Source of the DNA: Agrocybe praecox
Lineage: Eukaryota; Basidiomycota; Agaricomycetes; Agaricales; Agrocybaceae
DNA length: 64,000 bases
Reading direction: 5' to 3'
NCBI GenBank assembly: GCA_964017145.1
Contig: OZ024842.1
Coordinates: forward strand, 1,240,001-1,304,000
Shown: one piece after another, positions 25,131 through 35,273 of the stretch
Position numbering within the stretch: position 1 is the first letter of the stretch
Layout of the letters: each line of letters starts with the position of its first letter
Made by a program: the position numbers and the translations under genes
Notes under the pieces: model-generated
Seen by the model: only the letters and a program-made list of their open reading frames with translations
Database searches by the model: none
Told to the model about the DNA's origin: nothing

Positions 25131-25970
25131 CGAGGGAAAGGCAAAAAATAGTATAGGGAGCAAAGTTGTCGACCTAGGAGATCAGCGACAACACTTTTTA
25201 ACTGGATGAGGTTCCTGTGTCAGTTAGCCTTGTTTCTTATAAGTCAAAAACTCAATTGATAGTCATCTTTGCCGACTGACATATCCCACATACAGCTGAG
25301 CCATTCCGCGTTTCGAGGCATATTAGGGAGTATATGACTGTGCATGTCTGATAGCGAATTATTGCAGATCCTGAAAACTAGACAGAGAAATATGACAAGT
25401 GCACTGCGGATCCCTACCTACGCAGTAAGTAGCAAGCATGGGTCGGTGCCCAGGCCTCTCTGTGTCGAAAATCTCTAAATAGGAAAATCTTAAAATATAC
25501 ATCATGATTGAATTCCAGACAGCGCAACATGCGTGGTAACGTCTTTTGTAGAGTGAATTTTGCTGATGGAGGGTTATTTGCGTTTCCGCGGCGTTCAACA
25601 AGTAAACAGACGTTCAACCGCAGTCATAGCTCTCCAAAAACATGGTAAAGAGGTGGCTGAATAACGGCCATGATTGTAGAAGTTCTCTGCTGGTTAATCA
25701 CAACTACTTCGGAAGTTCTCTGCTGTGATACTAGTATGGACATCGGTGCTGTTTTCTTTCTACATTTTCCAGAAACCTATGTCGGAGGCTGAACGAGGCG
25801 ATGTTTCGTCAACCAGATTTCCTGGTGGTAATAGTACACTAGTATCATGTTCACATCAGTGGTATACAAGAATGGTATCCCATGATATTCCGCAGTGTAG
25901 AATGCAAGCTGAAAGGTAATAAATAAGTGCAAAAAGCAGATATACAATATGATAGAATATCCTCGCGCGC
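25131..25970. other. Intergenic, 0.8 kb
   Basis: No gene seen. A 12-bp direct repeat AGTTCTCTGCTG occurs at about 25681 and 25713. The part beside 25130 should hold the promoter of the seven-helix gene. Confidence 0.45.
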
Positions 25971-27306
25971 TCAAACAAAACTTATATCATCCACTTTCCC
26001 GCCGTCCCCAAGCCGAAGAGCTACGACCTGCGTGCTCAAGCTCGAATATGCATTACCTATGAACACTTCTGCACGTCTGGCCATTTCAACGTCGACGCAG
26101 ACAGCCAAATCTCTTTCGCCGCGCGCGATAGGGGTTTGTGCACTGTGTGTTACACGAAGCATGGGACCCGACTGCCAGTCTTGTCCCTTTGCCCATGCCG
26201 CGTTCATGAGTGCTTCTGCAAGTTTGTAATATTGAAGGTAGACGGTTGGGTGGTCCCATGCACCGTCGTGTATGATATGTAGCGTCCTGAGGTGTGGCCG
26301 ATTGCGCGCTTGGAGGGTGACAGCTTCAAGGATTCGATGGAGGGTGGGATAGCAATGTTCAATGACAGATGTACTATTGTACGTGTCGAGAGGGGGTGAA
26401 ACAACTGCTGGCTGTAACAAAGGGAGGGTGGCCCAAGACATGAAACCCTTGCGAACCTCGGCAAGGTATTCACAGTGACCTTGGAAGTCACCACGACGAA
26501 GGTGAAGGGCCATGTACGAATCATTTCCCTCTGCTGATTGACTCAGTTTGGGTTTTAGTTGGAGCTGGGTCTGAGTGCGGTTGGCGATATCCAAGATATA
26601 GTCCGACCATTTGAAATGGATACCCAAATATTTCTGGAAGGAAGGCCAAATGGTGTGGGTACCCGCAGACTCAAGGAAACTAAGAAAAGTTAGCTCAGTA
26701 AAATCCTCAAGCAACATGGAAGACATACGCCCAATTAAATATCCAATCATCGACGACGACGCATCTATCATTCCGGTTCAATATGCTTTTGGCATGGTTC
26801 CACTGATCAAGAAAGTCGGCCCTTAGCTTGACGTGAACGACGTCTTCCGGGGGACAGACTTCATCAAAGACACTGTCGCTGACAGAGTTTTCTGTAACGC
26901 CAGTCATGAAAGCAGATAAAGGAACCCCAGCATTCTCTCCTCTTGGACGCCATATTAACGGCTGATACACATATACCCGTGATGTTTGTAGTGCAAGATG
27001 GTGATATAGTAGAATCTCCTGGGCCTGTGCGAAAACAATAAGCTCCTTTCATGTCGCAGAATATGTATAACGTACCTGATTATTGAAACCAGCTCCCTGC
27101 AGCTGTCGAAACTTGACATAACGATTTCCTCGCTCGTTATGTATCAGGTTCTTGGATAGACCTGTTTCCGAGAGGAAAAGATCATTGTAGAGAGCAGTAG
27201 GGGGTTTGAACGTATAATACAAGTAATACAGAACAAAAGTGAGGCAGACAGAAGCAAATAAAAGCGGCCTAACGATACGCCAGTTAACGAAGAATGTGGC
27301 AGGCAT
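25971..27306 (-). CDS. O-fucosyltransferase-like type II membrane protein
   Basis: Three exons. The N-terminus has a short cytoplasmic part and one signal-anchor helix (PLLFASVCLTFVLYYLYY), the layout of Golgi glycosyltransferases. The lumenal part carries the landmarks of the GDP-fucose O-fucosyltransferase superfamily (GT65/68-type fold): QGAGFNNQ near the start (the G-G-x-x-N-Q loop), an arginine motif MALHLRRGDFQGHCEY, and a C-terminal AEVFIGNAYSSLSTQVVALR. N-glycosylation sites are present. Related proteins are expanded in Agaricomycetes and their acceptors are mostly unknown. GDP-sugar transfer in the secretory pathway is inferred from the fold. The gene shares a 266-bp divergent promoter with the MTF1-like gene. 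Confidence 0.85.
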
Positions 27307-27572
27307 AGAAATCTGCCAGTGGCCAGGGACCTTGTTGCTGAAGGACCCAAATAAACGTGGGAAAAGGTAGTACCGTAGTTGTTAGAATCGGAGATCAAAG
27401 CCAAGCTAGCAAGTTAGGCTCGGGCCTCTCGGCCCACGGGAGCAGCCGCTACATACCTGACCAAACATGAGTAACCACCAGCACCGCACTGGTCAGTGGT
27501 CACGAGTCCACTGGTCTAACTTCTAAGACGTGCTTTACTTAAAATACTTTTCTAACTTTTATACTCCTCACC

Positions 27573-29260
27573 ATGGCCGCCAGAGCACTTTCACGGTCGA
27601 CCAGCTGCTTGAGACTCAAAGTCCAACACTCTATCCAAACTTTCCCAACCTCGATCCTATGTCGTTCGACATATGCAACTGCAGCCAACGTCGATCAAGT
27701 GATAAAGCCGAGGAGAGCATATAAAAGACGGGCGTCACCAAAGCCAAAAGCCCCTGCGGACGAGCTAGCTACCGCGTTTGAGGAGTCGACGAAAGGGTAT
27801 ACAGAGCTGCCGCCAGAAGAAGAATGGAAGAATGCATTTCCTACTCACAGTCAGCACGCGTCAAGAATTTCTGTACGAAGCGCGGAAACCGCGAAACAGT
27901 TAGCGGAGGCTATTGCTCCTGCCGGGTCAAAAGACTTGGTCATCATGGAAGCCTCACCAGGTCTGCAGAAAATTGAACTGTCGCAGATATACGCTTTGAC
28001 TGAGCATTTCATTTAGGTCCTGGAGCGCTATCGAGGGCATTACTCAACCTACCTAAAGAACGTATCAAGAAATTGATTCTCGTTGACCCGTCTCCCTATT
28101 ACCTGAGATATCTCAAGGTAAAGAAACGGGATACACGTGTTCAAGATTCAAGTCATTGACTGCTTGACGTTAGCCTTTAGAAACACTTGACCCCAGAGTG
28201 TCCGTTTTCCCCCTGGACGCTTTCAATTGGTCGACGTATACGAGTATAATCGCAGGAGGCGTCTTGGATGATGTCCAGAAGGTTGATGACTGGAGCGAGG
28301 GTCAGTCACTTGCGTTAACGAAGTGTATTTTCAAGCTAACAATCAACCATAGTTCACCCTCAGTTACGGTTCGTAATGACAATGTCAGGAGGCGTCCACG
28401 GCGAGCAAATGGCCAGTCAGCTCCTTCGCGCAGTATCTGACCGACAATGGCTGTTCCAATATGGCCGTCTTCCTCTGAATTTCATCTTACAAGCTCGCAT
28501 GTACGACGTCAGTATATTTTGCTCATCCGAAGGCTTGGAATCCTAACTAATGGATCTTGCAGAGATTTAAAGCAGAGCCATACAGTTCCACTCGTTGCAA
28601 AGTTTCGATCATGGCACAAACTACTGCATCAGTCACTGAACTCCTACCTTACGATGATTTGCAGCCTTACCACGAAAAATTCCACCCATCTCGCACTCAT
28701 GCGGTTTCGCCACACAGACATACCGAACTCGATGCAAGACGTATCTCTAGCCCCCTGGTGGCCATCCAATGCGTTCCTTTAGAGAAACCTGTGGGTCGTT
28801 CCTTTTTCCCGAATGAGATCTAGCGCTGAATAACATATTTCGCCGTATAGCTTATTGCACCTGGAGATCTTGACTTCTGGGATTACTGCCTACGCAAAAT
28901 GTTTGTTCAAAAAGCGACGCCAGTATCAAAGTCCATCACGTAAGTGTATGACTCTGTTAACAGACTACTATGATCCTTAACCGTTATTTTTTTGCGTTCA
29001 GTTCTTTGGGTCCTGGTGCCAACAATCTATTAAAGGTTTTGAATGATCCAAATAGTCCACACTATATGGATGTGTCTAAATCTTCCCGTGAACTTGTCTT
29101 GGACGACTGGAGTTGTATCGTGAATGCTTTCAAGGAATGGCCTTTCAGACCTTCGGTATGATTCTCTCTTAACACCTCATATCCACACCATTTCTTATAA
29201 TCCTTATCACTTTAGGATCTGGCGATTGACAGTATGTTCCTGAGCAAGAAGCATGATTGA
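27573..29260 (+). CDS. Mitochondrial rRNA adenine dimethylase / MTF1-like protein
   Basis: Seven introns, all GT-AG. The N-terminus is a mitochondrial presequence (MAARALSRSTSCLRLKV, rich in Arg and Ser, no acidic residues). A class I methyltransferase fold of the KsgA/Dim1/Mtf1 family follows: SAM-binding motif VIMEASPGPGALSRALL, the acidic end of strand 2 KLILVDPSP, the FPLDAFNW segment, and QLRFVMTMSGGVHGEQ leading to WLFQYGRLPLNFILQARMYD, as in the active-site and target-binding region. A helical C-terminal domain ends DLAIDSMFLSKKHD. Family members either dimethylate mitochondrial small-subunit rRNA or act as the mitochondrial RNA polymerase partner Mtf1. The usual N-x-P-Y catalytic loop is not clearly kept (TMSGG), which favours the Mtf1-like transcription role. 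This choice is inference. Confidence 0.82.
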
Positions 29261-29476
29261 GCAGCTGAGCAAAATCACTCCGCTCTGCTTTATCGTTTCA
29301 CTCTGGCTTGAAAGTCATGCGTTAGAGAGTATTTAAAAAGTATCTATCATGGGGATATAATATACACATATGTTGCTAATAAATACCGAGAGACCAAGGC
29401 GAGAAAAAAGAACGGAAAGGGGGAAACAGAAAGGGGAGCATATTCATAGTCTGTCGTCATTGTATATACAGATTTT

Positions 29477-32400
29477 CTACGCAGGTGTTTCGACCAGCTG
29501 TGTTTCGTCCCAGTCAGGAGAAGGTTCCCTCTGACTGTCTCCTTGCGTCTCAAGGTCATGAAGGTCGTCCATAGTAATATCGTTTGTCTGCGTTTCTATT
29601 TGGGTTTCTTCAACTTGTGGCGACTCTGCTGCGTGCGTCACCTCAGGACTGGTCTGCTTTTTCTTCGCCGGCTTAGGGACCTTTTCAGCCTTTGGCATCA
29701 TCCCGAACAACGTAGCTTGCTTGGGGCCTTCTTTCTTTTCTTTGCCTTTCCCAGAAGGACCTGGAGAATAAATTAAGTTAAATGAATACACTGAAGGAGG
29801 ACAATTTCCTCACGTTTGCGCGTGCTCGCTGTCTCGGATTCAGCCGCGTCGACTTTTTCGAAGAAGCTTTCGCTTTTCTGGATCGTTTTGCTGGTTTCGA
29901 TCTTTCTTGCGAATGGATTTTTGGTCGTTTCTTGGGTTGATTTGCGAGCAAAGGGGTTAGATTCTATAAGAAGAGGCATTGGTCGCGATGAGCAAAAGTG
30001 AGATGAACACGGCAAAAAAATTGGACTTACTTTGTTTGGGTGGTGGCATTGATATTTCAGAGTTGGGGAATGATTCGTCAATATCGTTACGCTTGCGTTT
30101 AGAGTCTGAAACAGGCGACGACTCCATCACAGAAGAGTCGGCCCATGTCGAGCGTTCTTGAGTGTCCGAAGGGGCAGCTATTGACGAAAAGCGGGTCTTT
30201 TCGATGCGAGGGATCGTCACCCGCGCTAGCCCAGGTCTTTCGGTGACCGGAGGTGGTCTAACGTCACCTAATGGGTCAAAGCGAGAAGACGAAGCTGCAG
30301 ACGTCTCGGCCAATTGGCGCAGAGGAGCATCTGCCTTGAGCCAGCGTCTGCGTTTACTGCGAGCAACGACAAGTCTGTCTTCGGTTTCTTCCCTGTCTGC
30401 TTTGATGATGCCAATCTTTTCTTTCAGACCAACAAGGTGGTAAAAGTCTGCAATCTTCATAGCAGCGTCCAGAGTAGCGCTGTGATGTAAGAGTTTCGTG
30501 AGCTCAATGGCGCGTGCAGCATTGGGTATTTTGCAGGCTGCTTGGATGAGTTGAATGATTTCTCTATCCATGGCTTTCTCTCGAGTTATGATTTCATCGG
30601 TTGTGAGTTCATCGTCTAAATTATCGAGTAGAATTTGAACGAAAACTGTGTCTCGTTCGATCCTTTTCATGAGGGTCAGAATGCAGGGACATGTGGTAAC
30701 AGTAATTTCCAGTCAACTTACGATTCTTCTTGAGGTGATGCATGCCTAAATGGTAATCGTATGGGCAGTTCCTGAATTAATGGCCTTGGGAACGTAGGAT
30801 GTTCTTGTCGCCCCTAATTTATTTTGTTAAATTTTTGCCAGACAAATCACCACAAACGATGGTACTTACTTTCAAGATCAAGCACATAAAATTGCTTTCC
30901 GTGATCCCGACAGGCCAATACGACTCATCCTTGCCTTGCCTGCGCTCTAACGTGTTCGTATCCAGGACTCGAGCCCATGAAGCATGATGAGGAATACGAT
31001 GTTTCGTTAATATATGCAAACATCCAGTGGAGTCGTACATAGCTGGAGCCTATTTTGAAGTGTAAATCAACTATTACAATAGGAAGTATCAGAGATATAA
31101 AACTTACCCCACCGTCTGTCAGACCAATCCATTTCAGTGTGTGGCGCTTAGGGACGGGCAGGACGTCTCTTTGTCGTACAGTGAAATCTTCAAAGTTGAG
31201 TATGGTATAAGAAAGATTTTGGGATCCTAAGTAGAAGGAGATTTAAAAATATTGATTCGACGAGTATGTGCCTAATTTTCGACGCACCATCTATAGTTGT
31301 TGACCCAGCTCGATGAACAACAAAGACCCACTCTGCGCTAGCCACCATAGTTACGAAGTCCCCTCCGAGTGCCATGATTCTACGTTCGCGCCCAGTACCG
31401 GTTAAAAATGTAAGATCATTTTCCGTCGTCGCAATGACGACATGCCCATAGCCTTGTAGTTCCGCGTCGGTTGCTTCCCTCGAAGTCAAAGGCAATGCGC
31501 CTGTGGCAATTCCAAGACACCTCACGCCTTTCTTTTCAAGAACGTAAGTCCAGTCTTTCATCTTAGTGTTATGCGGCCTATAGAAGATTTGGGCAGGGCT
31601 CTCGTTCTCAGGTTCGCAAGCAAAGAGGGCACCTCTGTCACCTATATATATATTTAGTCCCGCAAGAAAAGGAGAAAGTTTATCAATAATTACCCAAGCA
31701 ACCCATAGTGTACTTGAAGCGGTCGGTAAAATTGTAACCTTGCCGTAGAGAACGATCGAAGAATTCTACGTTGACTATATTATGCGTATCTTGATCTATC
31801 GATTCAATGACTCCGATCATGTTATAGGCTGAAAAAAGAACGTCGATGTCGTTATTGTATCAAAAGAATGTTAAGATCTTACTCAAATATCTCTTCTTGT
31901 TTTCCATGGGCGTAGAACCTGGCTGGAATGGGAGTTGAGCCTTGGTAATGCTCACTATAGCAAGTCAGACTATAACATTCAAGGTTTAGATTGATTGAGA
32001 TTACCCATTTCTTTGACGAAACCATCTCCGATAGTCCTGTCAGCAGCTGGAGGCTCATTCAGCGCACCATCCATATCATCCACAATCCACCCATCGTCAA
32101 TGTCTGCCATATCATCGTCGAAATCCACATCTGCGCCATCCTCTTGTGCCGTTTCTGGCACATCCTCTGCGAAGAGGTCTAAGCCAGTCTTTGGTTTGAC
32201 AGGAATAGTCGACGTTCCATTTGTGGCTATAGATGCCTTGACTGGGTGAGGAAAATTATCTGAAACAGGGTTTTTCCAGCGCGTAAATAAAGCAGCTTGG
32301 TCAATCCAAGCAATCAAGTTTTGAGTTGGAGAAAACGCCAGCCCTGTGATTGCCGAACCAGGTTCCCCAGTTTCACTGAGACAAAGTTAAAGTATATATT

Positions 32401-33563
32401 GGGCAAGGAAACAAAAGTCTCACGTTGATATCAGGCGTCTTGTCTGTGTAGACCATACGTGGACTTTGGATTGGGATGCTGATGCCAAATAGTCGCCGTT
32501 GGAAGAAATGGCAAGTGCTGTAATAGCCCCCGACACACTCTTATCAGAGAAGGTGGCGATTTTAGTCCAATCATTTCGTGAAATAGAAACAATTTCTGAA
32601 TGTATCTCTTCAATTATCTGGACCGTAGAACACAGGAATTAAAACAAACCATGTGCTTTGGTAGCAACAAATAAATTATTGCCGGAAGTGTGCCACACCA
32701 CAGAGCAGTCGTATTCAAATTCTGGAGACCTACAGAAGGTGTCAGTGTTTCAACGCTAAACGCAACATGGAAGGGCTTCGCATACTCATCATCTTTCACT
32801 ACTGGAATTATTCCATCAATAGTCTTCTCGATTACTGGTTTACTTGCTTCCATATTCCATATCACAATTTTCCCATCACGAGTACACGTCGCCTTGAGTG
32901 AATGATGTCAATACCGATCCAAAGTCTTATACGGAATACTCACGAGTAAGGAACCGGATGGATGCCACGTTACGCTCCGCACTCCAGATGTATAACCATC
33001 CAAACGATCAACTTTCATGAGGTCCTCCAAGTCTAAGACCCTCACATATAGATCACTTGAAGAATGTCAGAGAGCTCAAGTAGACGATATACAATAAAAC
33101 ATACTCGGTGGCAATGGCAACTCTTTTGCCTTGAGGGTCAATAGATAATCCTCTAACGCTTTCCGACATTGTGGTTAAAGGGCCCTCCATCTCATGTGAA
33201 TCAATCGGATAGCGCCTGACTTGTCTGTCTGTACTTCCCGAAAGCCAGCAATCATCCTATGGTTACAGTGTTACTGTTTAGGTTCAGACCTCGAGCGATG
33301 GACGAGCCACTTACCGCAGTTGAAATGGACCAGATAGGACCCTCTCCTTCGATAGCTTGTCTTGGCTCCTGTTGTGTATCCGCATCGACATCCCAGATTG
33401 CGACCATCTGGTCTGCCCCGCCGGTATATACGCGTCTGGGAATGGTGGAATGATGAATTATAGAACCCGACGAAGCAAAGAACCACACTCACGATCCATC
33501 CCTGCTGAATTCCAGACACGTATGCCCTCTAGTGTGCTGTGAAGCTACTGTTATCTTGGCCAT
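29477..33563 (-). CDS. CTF4: Ctf4/WDHD1 replisome adaptor
   Basis: Ctf4 (Mcl1, And-1/WDHD1) links the CMG helicase to DNA polymerase alpha and other factors at the fork. The start [20 protein letters not shown] opens an N-terminal WD40 propeller. Repeats are seen at [15 protein letters not shown] and in further blades split over many exons. An acidic linker follows ([19 protein letters not shown]), then the SepB helical/propeller domain with [17 protein letters not shown]. The helical bundle [20 protein letters not shown], then [13 protein letters not shown] and [14 protein letters not shown], fits the C-terminal part that binds clients. The tail carries NPFARK repeats, SFFEKVD and a PIP-box-like [11 protein letters not shown]. 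It ends head-to-head with the MTF1-like gene 216 bp away. One perfect ACGCGT sits 93 bp before the start. Confidence 0.92.
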
Positions 33564-33655
33564 AGTTGTGTCCCAGGAGATGACTGCAACTGGCTGAGTT
33601 GGAAATTTAGCAAACGCGACGAATCCTCTGGGACCGTGTCGTCACAAAATCAGTC

Positions 33656-33661
33656 ACGCGT
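33656..33661. promoter_or_regulatory. MCB (ACGCGT) site upstream of CTF4
   Basis: A single perfect ACGCGT in CACGCGTTCG, 93 bp before the CTF4 start, with an AACGCGAC near-match about 40 bp closer. It matches the sites at CDC6, the other replication gene in this window. A single hexamer is weak evidence by itself. Confidence 0.45.
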
Positions 33662-34170
33662 TCGTGACGGTCCACAAGGTGGTCCATCATATTTATTCCT
33701 GGCAATTCCACGGGCGCAATGTTTCTTCTTGATTCCCACTTCATGTCTCCAAGTGTGATGTTCACTGACTATGTCGTGGAAACCTACGAGGAACAGCTAT
33801 TTGCCAAACAAAACAAAAAAAACTATCGTTGGTCGATATTCAAGCTCAGGCCAAGATGCAAGCAAGATGTGTCAACTTTCTACTAACACGGTAGACTGGA
33901 AATATAGTTAGCAGATGGATTGCCTTCTTGGACTGGATCCTAGAGCACGTTGAGACAACTTTCGCCGGGCTGTGTTTATCTGTCTCTGATGACTATTATT
34001 ATGCTCAATAGGAAATATGTCATCTGTCATCAGGAACCTTTATATTTTGTTCGGTTTGATTTCTGGGCTTGGGCGCGATAGATAGGGAACGCACACAGTG
34101 GATTCGACACAAGAAAGGCTCGCAGCTACTTTTTGCCTGAATCTTTGGTCGTACCTAGCCTATGCCTACC

Positions 34171-34188
34171 TGACGTAGGCCTACGTCA
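34171..34188. promoter_or_regulatory. Perfect 18-bp palindrome with paired TGACGT half-sites
   Basis: TGACGTAGGCCTACGTCA reads the same on both strands. It carries two outward TGACGT cores (CRE/UPRE-like, the usual bZIP half-site) separated by AGGCCT. It lies 236 bp before the start of the small membrane protein gene and about 610 bp before CTF4. Binding by a bZIP dimer pair is inferred. Confidence 0.45.
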
Positions 34189-34423
34189 CTAAATGCTTGG
34201 TAACCTTTGGTAACATACTCAAGGTCTGACACTAACGGTCGATAAATTTTATACGCCGACTTACTACAGACGTGGTGACCTGGGCGCTGCTGTATGACAT
34301 TTGGGCCTCCCGCAGATACCAGCCTGTCTGTTCCTGACATCCCTTAATATAGATGCACTCATAAAGGCTTTGGTTCGTACATGGTCTTTATTCTCCCTTT
34401 CGCCTTCGATCGTTGAGGACGAC

Positions 34424-34993
34424 ATGGGTTCGTTCCCTCAACACGTTTTCCCTCTTATTGTTACATCCCTATGCCTATCAACTGTAGGGATGGCTTTTGG
34501 GGCCTTGTCGATCACCCTTTCACCTATCATATGGATTATACCTGCAGTCATCGTCCTCACATTTATTCATCACACCTACATCCTTCTTGTGGCCAGTGCA
34601 GAAACATACAATAGCCCTCGCCTTTATTCCGCAGTCACCATCGGATGTGGATACACCCTTTCTTTTCTTTGGACTGCTGCTCTAGCAGCATCAGCTACCA
34701 TTGCTGGCCTACTTTTTACCAACATTATCAAAGTGGATGATGGAAAAATCAAATTTTGGATGGCTGTTCTTTCGGGCGTGTCATTAGTGGAGTCTTTGCT
34801 ATTGGGGTTCATAACGGTCAAGTCTCATCAAGAGCTTAGGCGGATACGGTACAGGAACAAGTGGAGGTGGCGGGTGGATATCACTGGAAGCAGTCCATCT
34901 CCCTGGAGGTAAGCTAAACGCATCGAATTCAATTCTAGTAAACTCAAATATGATCTATCTAGTAACATGAACTCCGAGAAAGTGGTTCTATGA
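34424..34993 (+). CDS. Small four-helix membrane protein, unknown
   Basis: The ATG at 34424 (MGSFPQHVFPLIVTSLCLS) is the first of the open frame. Four hydrophobic segments are visible: PLIVTSLCLSTVGMAFGAL, IIWIIPAVIVLTFIHHTYIL, SFLWTAALAASATIAGLLF and FWMAVLSGVSLVESLLLGF. A basic tail follows (LRRIRYRNKWRWR). Basidiomycete genomes contain many such short MARVEL-like proteins. The frame has a stop at 34912, but a good GTAAGC donor directly before it and a CTATCTAG acceptor would give a slightly different end (SNMNSEKVVL, stop at 34993). I used the spliced version. No named family can be assigned. Confidence 0.65.
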
Positions 34994-35273
34994 ATACCTC
35001 ACGAAAAAAACATCGTTCCTGTTGGTACATGACCCATCATGACTCGACCCCATCCTGATAAAAACCGTCGTTCTTTACATTAGTTTAACACTCCTTTTCG
35101 CTTTCGTTTTGCATGGACATTTGAATTTGGGAATTCAAACTGGATATTTATCACACTATTCAAACCGACTGTCTGCGTTGTTCTGCAACCAACTACGAGT
35201 AGTTTATTGACCATATATTATATTTTTACAAGATTACAGGTAATGATCCTATCTTACAAACCAAATTAATTGA

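Larger units (their letters stand above)
33564..34423. other. Divergent intergenic region, 0.86 kb
   Basis: Between the divergent starts of CTF4 and a small membrane protein. Apart from the MCB site and a perfect 18-bp palindrome (separate entries), I see no gene. Confidence 0.5.
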
